Source of the DNA: Trichobilharzia szidati
Lineage: Eukaryota; Platyhelminthes; Trematoda; Strigeidida; Schistosomatidae
DNA: 64,000 nucleotides
Direction: 5' to 3'
NCBI GenBank assembly: GCA_944472155.2
Contig: OX235275.1
Location: 26,216,865 to 26,280,864 of the forward strand
Positions within the stretch are counted from its first letter, which is position 1, and the number at the start of each line of letters is the position of its first letter. The notes beneath the pieces are model-generated. The model had not been told where the DNA came from. It worked only from the letters and a program-made list of their open reading frames with translations, and did not search any database. Below are positions 43,300-54,752 of the stretch, piece by piece. The translations under genes were made by a program, and so were the position numbers.

Positions 43300-45160
43300 T
43301 ATACAAGTGTCTTGAGTGAACATAGGAAAAGGATAGCGACAGGCCCATTCCACCAGAATCTGCTAGCTAGTTTGAACCCTAACTACTCAGCCAAAAAACT
43401 ATACGACATCAACTATCCCACAACACAGCGATGTGGTGAGATTCCCAGTTGCTTACTTAACAATGTCACACTGCTGAGAGGAAAAGTGGCTGAACTCAGA
43501 TACCTGAAATCCCACCTGGGCCTTAAGAAAAGAATACTTGCAGAGACCTGGCTAACTTTAATTGCTATCGACAAGGAAGTAAATGGAAGCGATTTGGTTC
43601 TGGTCGGATGGGACGGAGATCAGAAGAAAGGGATTAGGCCACCACTAAAGTCAACAAGTAGCTTAGGCGAGTAGGAGCAATGGACCCATCCCTTACTGAA
43701 GTTCCAGACTGTATACGGTGTCATTTCACCGGAGGAGTTGCCAAGAGTTTATTGGGTGGCATCTATATGTCATCCTCCTGTGAAGCAGAACACAAGCAAC
43801 TAATTGTAGGCACCATCACATAAATACAGGATTTGGGCTATGACCAAATCACTGTGACTGGAGACTTCAATGCTGCATCCCTTAACTGTGTCTCAGGATG
43901 TGCTCATGGGAAATTAAGTTGGAATGTACAACACACCACTAAATATGTAGAACTGACAGAGAATGTTAGAGTCAATACTAGATAGATCATTTCCTTACTA
44001 CCGACCAATTACTGGTCAATGATCCCTTTAGGAGGCAGTGACCATTTGGTCATTCACACGTCAGTCACTGATACCGTCGCTCCAGTAACACTACAACCCT
44101 CATGCCTGAGCAGAGACATGCGGCGTATTCTGCGAGCAAAGGGAAAATCCTGGTTTGCAAGATGACTTATCAAGAGTCAGGGACCTATACGACATTAGGA
44201 TGGACAACTGCAGGGCATAATTTCAGCCAAATCTTTCCAGAAAACAAAAGGCGAACCATCAAAGCCCATTCTGATTCATGCCGGAAAGAAAACGTACTAA
44301 CAGGGAGGCGTGCGCCCTTGGAAACCCGAGTGGCCAACACCCTACTAGTTTGAGAATGGCTGAAACATTCAGTTCCGCCTTTGACGGATAGACACAACAT
44401 AGGTTAATACTGCTATAGGTCGTGAGAATTGTGCTGCTAAATTATCAAGCGAATACCCAGTTGGTACATTTCAAATTACCCCAAAATGGTTCTAGAGAAT
44501 TCGCAAGACTCACCTCTGGAAAACACCCAGATTGTGATAACATTCAACTATCTGTCCCGAAACAGTGCTCTCAAGCCCACATGCAAGTCCTGTTGGGATC
44601 AGCTGTAACACTCCATTGATCCAGAAAGACAGCCATCCCTGCACGTATCTTCAAGGATGAGGATGGGAAAGATTCGAGTAGTTAGAGACCGGTGGCGCTA
44701 CACCTACTAGTATTGAAAGTATTTTAGACTCTGTTTGCTGATCATATAAAGCAACACCTTGAAAAGAACAACATAATCCATGATGTACGACACAGTTCCA
44801 GGAGAAGTTTATCAATTGCGACAAATCTGTTAATAGCCTGGAATGACTGGATATCACGCTGGCGTATGGATGTTGCAGTCTATGTGATCTTCCTTGACTT
44901 CATGAAGGCATCCGACTCAGTTAAGCATAGCTTTCTCCCACACGAAATTAGTCAAATGTGTATAGGTTACCCATTTCTCTTACTGCTGGAGGGCTACATA
45001 GATGGAAGAAATTTCTTCACTGAGGTCAATTATGTCCGTTTTCCTGACGCAGCTTACTATCGGGAGTCCCTCTGAGTTCTGTCCTAGAGCCCTGATGGTT
45101 TCTGATCTGTGACGGCAACTTGCCATGCGTTCTAAACCGCTCGACTCTTTTAACACTGGC
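43300..45160 (+). pseudogene. CR1-like LINE ORF2, heavily decayed
   Basis: Endonuclease-type pieces occur at 43400-43640 (KKRILAETWLTLIAIDKEVN, matching the ETWL motif also seen at 63.9 kb), and an RT palm piece at 44866-45075 (VYVIFLDFMKASDSVKHSFL, where the family has FSKAFDSV). Stops and shifts occur throughout, and no YADD box could be placed. Confidence 0.65.
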
Positions 45161-45276
45161 GACGGAAGGACTTGGAGAGCACTATTTGGAGGGGACGGCA
45201 ACGTTTTTAAAAGGATTCATAGCGCAGGACGAACAGGGTTATCGGTCTCCAGAATAAACTCTTTGATGGGAGGAAT

Positions 45277-45564
45277 TCTAGTGACCCGTTTTATTACTCA
45301 TCATCGCAGTATACTTTCACTATGTAATTGGACTTTGATTTGTTTATCACTCTAAAGATTGCGTGTTAACAATTGATACTTTTGTACTCGCTCGATTTTT
45401 GAATTTTGATTGCTGCGATAATACACGATCGTATTCCTTCGCAAGTGCCTTTTGATTTACGTTGTGGATGTCGAGTAATCGCAACGTTAGGACACAATTA
45501 TAAACGCGAAGAAGTACTAGGATATACGTGTACGCTAGTTTAGTCAAAATATAGCAGCACAACA
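45277..45564 (+). repeat. 5' LTR (288 bp)
   Basis: Identical to the 3' LTR except at its second base (TC instead of TG). Ends in CACAACA. Confidence 0.95.
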
Positions 45565-45566
45565 AT

Positions 45567-45584
45567 TGGTGAGCCCGACATAGC
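45567..45584 (+). other. Primer-binding site
   Basis: TGGTGAGCCCGACATAGC starts two bases after the 5' LTR, the expected place and the expected TGG start for a tRNA 3'-end complement. I did not assign the tRNA. Confidence 0.75.
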
Positions 45585-45825
45585 TGATCAATCGACTACA
45601 TCATTTCGAAGTATACACACAGTGGATTTAATCATCTTTGCTATCGTATTATTTTTTATAACTGCATTACATTTGGATATATATTTACTGATAATTTTGC
45701 TTAAAGTACCTCCGGTAAGCAAACCATTTTTGGACATGTTTGAACTTACCTATATTCTGTTCTGTTTTTGCTCACTTTTTGTAATTTTGCTATCACCTAA
45801 ATATATTCTTTTCTGCACTTTTACG

Positions 45826-46634
45826 ATGTCATTTAATACTGATAACGACACTTTAAGTACAGGGTCTGTGGCTGCAGTTACCATATCCATACCACCTTTT
45901 AAACCTAACGACCCATATTTGTGGTTCACTCGCCTGGAACACTACTTCCTAGCTAACCACGTCACTTCTCAGACTACAAAATTTGGCCTTGCAAGCTCCA
46001 TATTACCTGACGATGTAGCGGAGCAAGTACGAGAGACGCTCATACATCCAGATCCAGAAACTCCGTACGATGTTTTAAAGCAGGTTATTAAAGTTGCTTC
46101 ATTATCAGATCAGAAAGCTATCGATCAGCTACTCAGCAATGTTAGCCTGGGCGATAGAACACCTTCTCAACTCAAAAGCCATATGTGTAACGTTTTAGGA
46201 GATCGGAAGGTAGACGCCAGGTTTTTCTATCAATTGTGGCTAAGACGATTACCCCACAACATTCAGCAAGTATTAGCGTTTGGAGATGAAGACATAGATA
46301 TTGACAAGTTGGCAGAAATCGCTGAAAGAATGTGTGAACGGATATCTCCACAAGTAACATCTGTAGTCAACAAAACGTCAAACGAACGCATAGAAGCCTT
46401 ATAACGTAAAATTGACGTGCTCACCAAGCAATTAATGACAATGAGGGTTAATAGACAACCTACCACAACGTACAGAAGAAGGCGTAGCCACTCAAGCAAT
46501 ATACGTAAATATAGCTTACAACAGACTATATGCTGGTATCATCGCAAATTTGGTGTACACGCAAAACGGTGCACACAACCTTGTGCTTTCCAACAAACGG
46601 TGGCGTTGGGAAACGAAAAGGCCGGCGGTCGGTG
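45826..46634 (+). pseudogene. gag of the CsRn1-like element, broken
   Basis: The likely start is ATG 45826 (MSFNTDNDTLSTG); the hydrophobic upstream in-frame extension to 45622 is unlike Gag. The capsid part has LWFTRLEHYF and FYQLWLRRLPHNIQ. An in-frame TAA at 46402 stops it, after which the same frame continues to the CHCC motif at about 46525-46585. A 1-nt shift just after that motif separates it from the protease. Confidence 0.85.
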
Positions 46635-46649
46635 ACGACTGCGGTCGCT

Positions 46650-46910
46650 GGCCAACACACGTCCCACAGCCGTCTATTCAGGGTGACAGACAAAACAACG
46701 GGGGCACAATTCCTAGTGGATACTGGTGCAGAAATTAGTGTAGTTCCCCCAACACCCAAGGAACGCTTACAACCAAACCCAGAATTAGTTCTCAAGGCTG
46801 CGAACAATTCTACCATAAAAACGTTTGGAACTCGGAGACAAAAACTTAATTTTGTTTGCAGTACATCATTTGAGTGGGAGTTCGTAGTCGCCGATGTTAC
46901 CTTTCCTATA
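46650..46910 (+). pseudogene. Aspartic protease segment
   Basis: Contains GAQFLVDTGAEISVVPP, the DTGA active-site motif of retroelement proteases. Reading continues to about 46910 (VADVTFPI), where the LINE fragment interrupts it; the downstream pol sequence resumes at 48094 with GMDFLQHYELLVD. Confidence 0.85.
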
Positions 46911-48093
46911 AGCTTCTAAACCACTTAGTTTTTACCTCTACTAATGGCACTCGACTTTCAGATGACAATGGCTACAAACTAAGACACACTAAGGGTACAG
47001 TAGCTATCAAACAATGTAAAACAGCCACCAGGCAAAAGTTTTACTTGATTAGGTATGCACAGATATGGAATAAACTGCCAATGGAAATGCGTCAAGCAAG
47101 TACATTGGCCTCCTTCAAAAAGGTGCTTAATGACAAACTACAAGAGTTTGCAAACGATAGTAGTTCTAGTTCCTATCTGAGAGCCTCCGAAATTATAGGT
47201 TCATTTAATGTATAAGCTTAAATACTACACCTGTTGTTTTTTGCCTATATTTATATTTCTAGATAAAACATTAACGGTTAAGACACGTATCCTCAAACAG
47301 ACAAGAAATCTCGTTTGTAAAACTACTACCCAACACAATAAGTGGAATAAAATGGACATAAACCGACAACATGAAAAAGGTATAACTCACCACAACATCA
47401 CATGGACAGATGAACGCTCGTTGGGCACCATATATCCCTCACCAACTGCAACCCACCCTTCCTTAGATAATGTGATGAACTTATATCCATAATGTTGCTG
47501 AGCAGTTAATATTCTCAACTCCTGCCGGAACAGCTGAAACTCATTAACCTTCCTCACGCTAAGAAAATACCCACAAGCAGAAGAAATCCATTAATTAATG
47601 CGTCCGAAGCTTATGTACTTACTCCCAACAATGACATTGAAGATCAAATGAGATAAACACATCACTGATTTCAAAATAGCACATCAATGAACTATAATTC
47701 GAGGACTCTGCACACAACAAAGTTATGTATGAATATTTACTTCAAGCTTTATTTTTTTCCCAGGCACTTATAATCCATCCACCAAAGACCTGGTTTTTTG
47801 TTAATGCGAAGACAATACTCCTGTATTTCCTGTTGTGTTGCACTCACTGACAATCTAGCAGATTTTTCTAACTTTGCACAGAAATGATTGTATATAAGTG
47901 AAAAGGCTGTTTTATACTACTGGGATTAGCATTTATCAAGTGTATGTATAATCTCCATCGAACATGTAAAGCATATCTTGCTACTGCCTGTAAATTGTGA
48001 TTGAATTATATGGTTCTGTTTCTGTAACAACTTGATGATGCCTGTAAACTGGCGTCCCTCATGTATTGTACTATGAGAATAAATTTATTTATT
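46911..48093 (+). mobile_element. LINE 3' end inserted in the LTR element
   Basis: Begins within an ORF2 C-terminus (GYKLRHTKGT, IWNKLPMEMRQASTLASFKK), followed by about 880 nt of 3' UTR, and ends AATAAATTTATTTATTTATC. Its 3' UTR includes a segment related to the repeats at 53349-53980 and 61862-62455 (CTTCAAGCTTTATTTTT, GTTTTTTGTTAATGCGAAGA). Removing it joins the protease end to the RT start in frame. Confidence 0.75.
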
Positions 48094-50932
48094 TATCATT
48101 GGAATGGATTTTCTTCAACACTACGAATTGCTAGTCGACTCTAGTCACCACAGATTGATAGATAGCAGTCGTAAACTATTGATTTCAGGCATCTCCACAG
48201 ATGTCGAGAGTATTCGCTTGATGGTAGCCACAACAGATCAATTATCCAGGTACGATATTTTGCTAAAGAAATTTCCTGAACTGACACAGAGCGATTACTC
48301 CAGAGCCTCTCTCAAACACAGCGTAACACACCGTATTGTAACTAAAGGTCCACCGGTCTCAGCAAAACCACGTCGTTTAGATTCAGCTAAAATGCAAATA
48401 GCAAAAGCAGAGTTCAACAGATTATTGGATCTAGGAATAATGCGACCGTCAAACAGCCCATGGTCATCACCTTTGCATATGGTACCAAAGAAAAACTCAA
48501 CAGAGATATGACCATGTGGAGATTACCGAGGTCTAAATAAGCAAACGATAGCAGATAGATACCCAATTCCGCACATCCACGATTTTTTCCATAACATGGC
48601 AGGTGCTCAGATATTTTTCAAAATTGACCTCGTTCGTGCATACTACCATATATCGGTCGAGCCCAAGGACATCCCCAAAACGGCGGTAACCACTCCTTTT
48701 GGCTTATTCGAGTTCGTCCGCCTACCATTTGGCTTGACTAATGCAGCGCAAACATTTCAACGATTCATTGACCAGGTATTGCACGGCCTCCCATTCACTT
48801 ACGCTTATATTGATAATATATTGGTTGCAAGTAAATCCCCTGAGGAGCACCAACATCACTTAGAAACACTGTTTAAACGTTTAGCCGAATATGGAATTGT
48901 CATTAAACCAAGTAAATGTGAATTCGGTAAGAAAACTATAAAATTTTTGGGACATCAGGTAGACAATCAAGGCATTCGACAAATAGCAGAACAGCTGCAA
49001 GTCATAAAAGAATATCCGATTCCAGATTCCTTCAAAAAGTTACGCAGATTTCTTGGTCTCTTCAATTTTTATCGCCGTTTCATTCCTCACTGTGCACAGC
49101 TGGCCCAACCTCTGACAGATCTACTCAAAGGTCATGCAAAATCGCTGCACATGAGTACTTCAGCAATCGAGGCATTTGAAAAGCTGGAACAAACTCTAAG
49201 CTCAGAAACTTTACTAGTACGTCGCGACATCAACGCTCCTATAGGTTTTATGACAGATGCATCAGACGTCGCCGTCGGCGTAGTTCTTCAACAATTTTCT
49301 GATGGAAAATGGCAACCTCTCGCCTTTTTCTCCAAACGTCTAGACACCACTCAATCAAGATATAGTGCATTCAGTAGAGAATTACTAGCAGTCTATCTTG
49401 CTGTTAAACATTTTCGTCATATGGTAGAAGGAATACCGTTTACCATCTACACAGACCACAAACCACTAACCAAGGCCATGAATGCAAAGCACGACAAGAA
49501 CTCGCCAAGAGAACTCCGACACCTCGAGTTCATTTCTCAGTTCACTTCAGATATTAGATTCATCAAGGGACATAAAAACGAGGTAGCAGATGCGTTATCC
49601 CGCATCCATATAAATACCTTAGAAAAAGACCAGTTTGATCTTAAAAATATGGCTAGACTGCAAACTATGGACGAGGATCTGAAAAGAATAAAAAATAGCA
49701 CGAGTACTTCCTTACGTTTGCAAGATGTTATGCTTGATGAAGGCCTAACTATTACGTGCGATGTTTCCAAAGGTAAACCGCGCCCTTTTGTCCCACTAGA
49801 AATGCGAAGATCAGTTTTTTCCAAAATACATGGCATTTCTTACGATGGCATCCGAGCAACAGTTAAACTGATAAGTGACCAATTTGTATCGCCGAATATG
49901 AATCGGGAGGTTAAACAGTGGACCAGATCATGTTTCGCCTGCCAAAAGTCAAAAGTACAACGACATACAGTTTCACCTAAAGGCCAGTTTCCAGAACCTG
50001 ATGGTAGGTTCCAACACATACACATTGACAGCGTTGGACCGTTACCACCATCTAATGGCTTTACGTACATTTTAAGGTGTATTGACAGATTTATGAGATG
50101 GTCAGTAGCTTGTCCCTTACCTGATATTTCTGCTGAAACTATTGCAAAGAGCATCATACAAAATTGGATTTCCAACTTCGGAGTGCCCACCATTATTACT
50201 ACAGACAGAGGTGCCCAATTCGAAAGCCATTTATTCCAACAACTCACAGAACTACTGGGAATCAGACGTATACGTACTACTGCATATCATCCCAGTTCAA
50301 ACAGCTTAGTGGAGAGATTTCATTGTCAACTGAAAGCGTCATTGATCGCAGTGAAGGACGATGATAAGTGGAGCGATAAATTACCTCTTGTACTTCTTGG
50401 AATACGTTCGACAATAAAACAATATATCAAATGTTATCCAGCAGAATTAGTTTACGGACCTACTTTACGACTACCTGGAGAATATTTCAACCCAGCCACT
50501 GAAGTTCCAGCTGACGGAACTACTTTTGTGCAACAACTGAGACAACATATGAGCCTTTCAAGATATCATCCGCCGCGACATCAGCTCAACCAAGCATACA
50601 TGCCTGAAAAACTAGAAAATTGCACGCATGTTTTCATACCACACGACGGTGTAAGGAGACCACTTCAACCACCTTATGACGGACCATTCAAATTAATAAG
50701 CAGAACAAGCAAAATCATCACTGTCGAACGCGGAGGAAAACACGAGAATGTAAGCATCGATCGCGTAAAACCAGCTTTCATGGAAATAGAGGTGACTGGA
50801 TGTTTACCCAAATCAACATCGTCTCAAGATTCAAAATCTGATGATATTCCGGCTAGCAAAACAGAAAGAATCACAAGATCAGGCAGACGAGTACATTGGC
50901 CGCAAAGATTTGTACAGACAATTTATTTCTAA
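48094..50932 (+). pseudogene. pol: RT, RNase H and integrase of the CsRn1-like element
   Basis: RT starts near 48330 and is cut by an in-frame TGA at 48509-48511 just before [10 protein letters not shown]. From 48596 the frame is open for 778 codons: RT with [12 protein letters not shown] and the catalytic box YIDNILVAS at about 48806 (normally YIDD), RNase H with [11 protein letters not shown] and the RHLEF…VADALSR end, then integrase with zinc-finger residues HGISY…CFACQ (the second His is Tyr) and a DDE core ([21 protein letters not shown]). The lesions make self-supported transposition unlikely. Confidence 0.9.
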
Positions 50933-51255
50933 TTCATTTCCATACTACCTTATTACTGTACTATTAACTGTATGTAAGATATAAATCTATTATGTAGCTC
51001 CTTACAATAACAACCTCATTATTATTCTAATAATTTTTCTGGATTTATTGTTACATTTTGCACAACTTTCTAAACATTTTGGTTCGTTTCGAAGTTGTTT
51101 TCATTTTCGCATATATACAGTTATATTATCAAACCTCAGAGAACTTAAAATCCTCAATTCGGTTTTCATACCAGAAACTCGCATATATTTCTTCTCTCAT
51201 TGTATTTTACAATATCATTCCGAATACAGGTAAACTTCATTTACCTGCATTCTAC

Positions 51256-51262
51256 GGAGGGG
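51256..51262 (+). other. Polypurine tract
   Basis: GGAGGGG four bases upstream of the 3' LTR, the expected site for plus-strand priming. Confidence 0.65.
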
Positions 51263-51266
51263 CTAT

Positions 51267-51554
51267 TGTAGTGACCCGTTTTATTACTCATCATCGCAGT
51301 ATACTTTCACTATGTAATTGGACTTTGATTTGTTTATCACTCTAAAGATTGCGTGTTAACAATTGATACTTTTGTACTCGCTCGATTTTTGAATTTTGAT
51401 TGCTGCGATAATACACGATCGTATTCCTTCGCAAGTGCCTTTTGATTTACGTTGTGGATGTCGAGTAATCGCAACGTTAGGACACAATTATAAACGCGAA
51501 GAAGTACTAGGATATACGTGTACGCTAGTTTAGTCAAAATATAGCAGCACAACA
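51267..51554 (+). repeat. 3' LTR (288 bp)
   Basis: Begins TGTAGTGACC and ends CACAACA; 287 of 288 bases equal the 5' LTR. Confidence 0.95.
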
Positions 51555-51624
51555 GAATAATATATATTTCCCATCTATGTAGGACACACCAGTTGTACAG
51601 GCACGGATAAGAATTATTTTTTCT

Positions 51625-51850
51625 TTCCTTCACGTTCCCCAATGGAACATAGGGCTTCAAGCTATTGGCTTGAAGTTTCTGTGGCAGTGTTTATTTTACA
51701 GGATGGGGTTTCTAGCCTCATGCCCAACCTTTCCCCTTCACCAGCATTATTTCTGGCTTGGCGATGTAAAGGAGTGCGTCGGCCGGGGATCGAACCCCGG
51801 ACCATGTGCACGGTCGGCGAGCGTCCTAACCGCTATGCCACCGACGCACA
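51625..51850 (-). mobile_element. tRNA-headed SINE with an RTE-like 3' end
   Basis: Minus-strand order: tRNA-like head (51847 down to 51776), a body with GGGCATGAGGCTAGAAACCC, and a 3' end TTGAAGCCCTATGTTCCATT followed by an A-rich tail. That 3' end equals the terminal signature of the RTE-2 LINEs in this window, as expected when a SINE borrows a LINE's enzyme. Confidence 0.75.
51776..51847 (-). tRNA. tRNA-like SINE head (not called as a functional tRNA)
   Basis: 72 nt with a perfect 7-bp acceptor stem (GCGTCGG/CCGACGC), an A box TGGCATAGCGG and a B box GGTTCGATCCC. The anticodon arm does not form the usual 5-bp stem with a 7-nt loop, the D stem has one mismatch and the T arm is irregular, so I read it as the promoter head of a SINE. 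Confidence 0.5.
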
Positions 51851-51855
51851 TTATT

Positions 51856-52590
51856 TACATTACATGAATTTGATTTATGGTGAAATTACATGGTTGCTGT
51901 CCTCTCTGACATTAGTTAGTGAGTACAATTTGATAGCTAGTCGTTCAATGGAGCACATTAAGAAATATAGAAATATTGTCTTCGCATTAACAAAAAAACC
52001 AAGTATGTGTTGGATAAATTACAAATATTTGGGGAAAAAATAAAGCTTGAAGTCAATTCCTCCATATAACTTTGTTGTGTGCGGCATCGTATCTTGTTCT
52101 TGTTTTATGTTCAAATTGGGTATTAATTTAAAATGAGTGATTTATTTTTATGATTTTGACATCATTTTTATTGCAAGTAATACCAGATGTGAATTCAACT
52201 GAATGCAGATAAATATTGGTCATTGTCAAGCAGATTTGTTTCGCTGCACCCCAGTCACCCAGAGCCCGCTATTTGTCACTGCATGGTTGTTCCGTATGAG
52301 TAAGTTGATTAACACGTGGAAAGCTATATGTAAGCCATTTTAGATCATTGGCAGTCCTTGTATAAGATGCTGTGCAGCGTCTTGTTATGGTGACAGTGGA
52401 TTTCATCAAGGATGCTGAGCCATTACTAGCCAAACCGTGAGGGATGATATATGAGTAAGTGACTTCAATTGTTTCTCAGCTTCAGTCGGAATGTAGATCA
52501 GTGCAACTTCTACTACACGGCAAATACAACAGAAGACGTGAGCAGAAAAGTACCAGAGAGCAGAGAAAATGTATGTGGATTGGGACATAT
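51856..52590. other. Unassigned segment
   Basis: No gene recognised. Near 52590-52640 there is a LINE-type 3' tail on the plus strand (TTGTAAATTGTGATTTGG, AAATATTTATT). Confidence 0.35.
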
Positions 52591-52644
52591 ATGTTTATAT
52601 TCGTTGTAAATTGTGATTTGGTGAACAAATATTTATTCCTACTA

Positions 52645-54739
52645 AGTTGTGATGTTTGCGATTCATTCACTTCTTTAAGATTTCTGTGAGTGCATACACC
52701 CTAGCAGGACTGGGTACTGTGATGCGTTCTTCGTTTCTCATACGGAAATCTCGAGCTTTTGAGATGGAGCTAAGGGTGTTAAGTATTAAACCTTGTGTGC
52801 CAAAGTCGTAATGTTAGAAGTAGCTTGTTGAGAGTCTCTTCAGTTTCGTACGATCCTTTCGTTTTATGAATGACTTTCTATATGGGGAAAGCTTAAGTGT
52901 TTGGAGTGGAATGACAGCATCTAAGCATGTGTTTGAGTTATGGTAGAAGATGCTCAGAGCTCTCGAGAGGTCATCAGTAGTGAAGTATTCGCCGCATTTG
53001 GAGGATCTTAGCAGTGATTCTACTAAGGTCCAGTTTACCTTGCTGTAGTTCCTATATATTACTTGTTGTGAAGTGGAGGTATGAGCTGCATTGCTACTCA
53101 GTGGAAGTGGCAGAGCACACATCACTGTTTTGTGGTCACTACCTGAAAACTTAGAACCCACTAAGATTGAGAGGGGACTTATATCGTGACAGAATATTAA
53201 GTCCAGTACGTTGTCACCTCTTGTAGGGATTGTGACAGTTTGTTTCCAGCCGAAAATGTCCAGTGTGTCTAAGAGCTTGTCATATTTAGTTGGGCCTGTT
53301 AATAAATCCCAGTTGATTTCGGGTAGGTTGAAGTCTCCACATTCGATGCTACCATTTGAAGACGCTGGCCAACATTCTGTACAAGGAGTATTCTTGATCT
53401 GAAATAAAGAAGCAACTGGTTTTCAAACAGTTTTCAACGTATTACTCAACTTACATGTACAGTCTGCCATGCTGATACGAATGGCGCCAATGGATAGTTC
53501 TACAATCGACCTCGGCCCCATTCCATGCAGTAAAACAATCCAGCATGACCTTATCTAGTTTTCGTATCCACGGTCAAATTTCTTCCCTATTATAAGACTA
53601 CGATTAGACTGCTAAAAAATGGAATAAATATATCTTTGACCTCAAAATAATACATCAGTTAACTTTAACTCAACGATGCTGTTCACAACAAAGTTTTATA
53701 GGAGAATTGACTTCAAGCTTTATTTTTCCCAGACATTTGTATTACATTCATCTGATATCTGGGTTTTTTGTTAACGCGAAGACAATATTTCTATGTCTCT
53801 TTTTATGTGTTACACAGACTGACTATTTAGCAGACTGTTCTGACTGACTCTAATGTCAGAAAGAACAAACAAACTGTGAATTCACCATACATCGACATAT
53901 GTGTAATTTACATAATAACTTATCCATGCCTGTACAATTGGTATGTTCCTGCATAAACAGGAATAAATATAAGAAAAGAAAAGTCTCCGCATATGATCTT
54001 ATGCTCGTATGGAAGAGTGGATACCTGCTCCAGTACATTTATAAGTTGTGTCTCATAATCACTAAAGGTTCCAGGTGCTCTGTAGGTACATCCTGTTAGT
54101 AGTGTAGCACTTTTGAAGTGTACGTTGACCCATAGGGTGTCGTGCATGTCATTGAGTTCCCTATTTTCTAGCTGTAATACGGTTAGTGTGTTCAGGAAGT
54201 ACATTAGGCAGCCTCCTCCCTTACCACTCTTTCTGTCACAGCGAAAGTGTATGTACCCTTCGATGCTTATCTCTTCGTCTGGTATATTGGAGTGACACCA
54301 GGATTCGGTAATAATAATTATTGGGGGGTTGTATACCAGCGTGTGTGCCCTGAGCATCGGTAGTTTATTAAGGATAGATCTAGCATTAATAAGTAATAAG
54401 TAGAGTTGAGATTTGAAGTAGTGTTTGAAGTGTTTAAGCTCGTCAATAAGGTTCAAGTGTGGATCGGTATCCACTGTTTCCGCGTAGCATAACAACTCTG
54501 TGTTGCAACTAGTTTGGGTACCATGTTCACCTATGTCTGTCGAGTTAATATCTATTTTTTAGTAAGTAATGGGTTTTATTATTAGGTAAACTATACGATG
54601 ACGTAGTTCTAGGCTTGGGTAGGCTGGAGACTTGGGTCAGAGTTTTTATTTGGCCTATGCTTGTACAGTCTTTGGGTGTGACTAATAGTTCCGTGTGTAC
54701 TAGCCCATGTCTGTCTTCTTCCCGATTGGGAGCCAACAT
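52645..54739 (-). pseudogene. CR1-like ORF2, endonuclease part only
   Basis: Contains LLINARSILNKLPMLRAHT, IITESWCHSN, GCTYRAPGTFSDYE and HKIICGDF before the repeat B insertion, then resumes with a GDFNLPEINW-type segment and SKFSGSDHKTVMC. Further stops follow. The RT is absent. Confidence 0.8.
53349..53980 (+). mobile_element. Repeat B: 5'-truncated LINE 3' UTR with target duplication
   Basis: About 630 bp inserted into the minus CR1-like ORF2. A 17-bp target duplication is visible (AAGTCTCCACATTCGAT at 53332 and AAGTCTCCGCATATGAT at 53981). It ends CATAAACAGGAATAAATATA. The same unit lies at 61862-62455, and a diverged relative is in the LINE 3' UTR at 47690-48093. Confidence 0.75.
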
Positions 54740-54752
54740 TACTGGTACGGGT

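Larger units (their letters stand above)
45277..51554 (+). mobile_element. Ty3/Gypsy LTR retrotransposon, CsRn1-like clade
   Basis: A 6.28-kb element: 5' LTR, primer-binding site, gag, protease, RT, RNase H, integrase, polypurine tract and 3' LTR. It is flanked by the 4-bp duplication GAAT (45273-45276 and 51555-51558). The gag zinc-binding motif CWYHRKFGVHAKRCTQPC (C-x2-H-x9-C-x3-C) is the unusual CHCC type described for CsRn1-like elements of flukes. A LINE 3' end is inserted at about 46911-48093. Confidence 0.9.

Noticed and set aside
51776..51847. A functional tRNA gene
   Set aside because: Acceptor stem and Pol III boxes are good, but the anticodon arm does not fold normally and a SINE body with a LINE-type tail follows.
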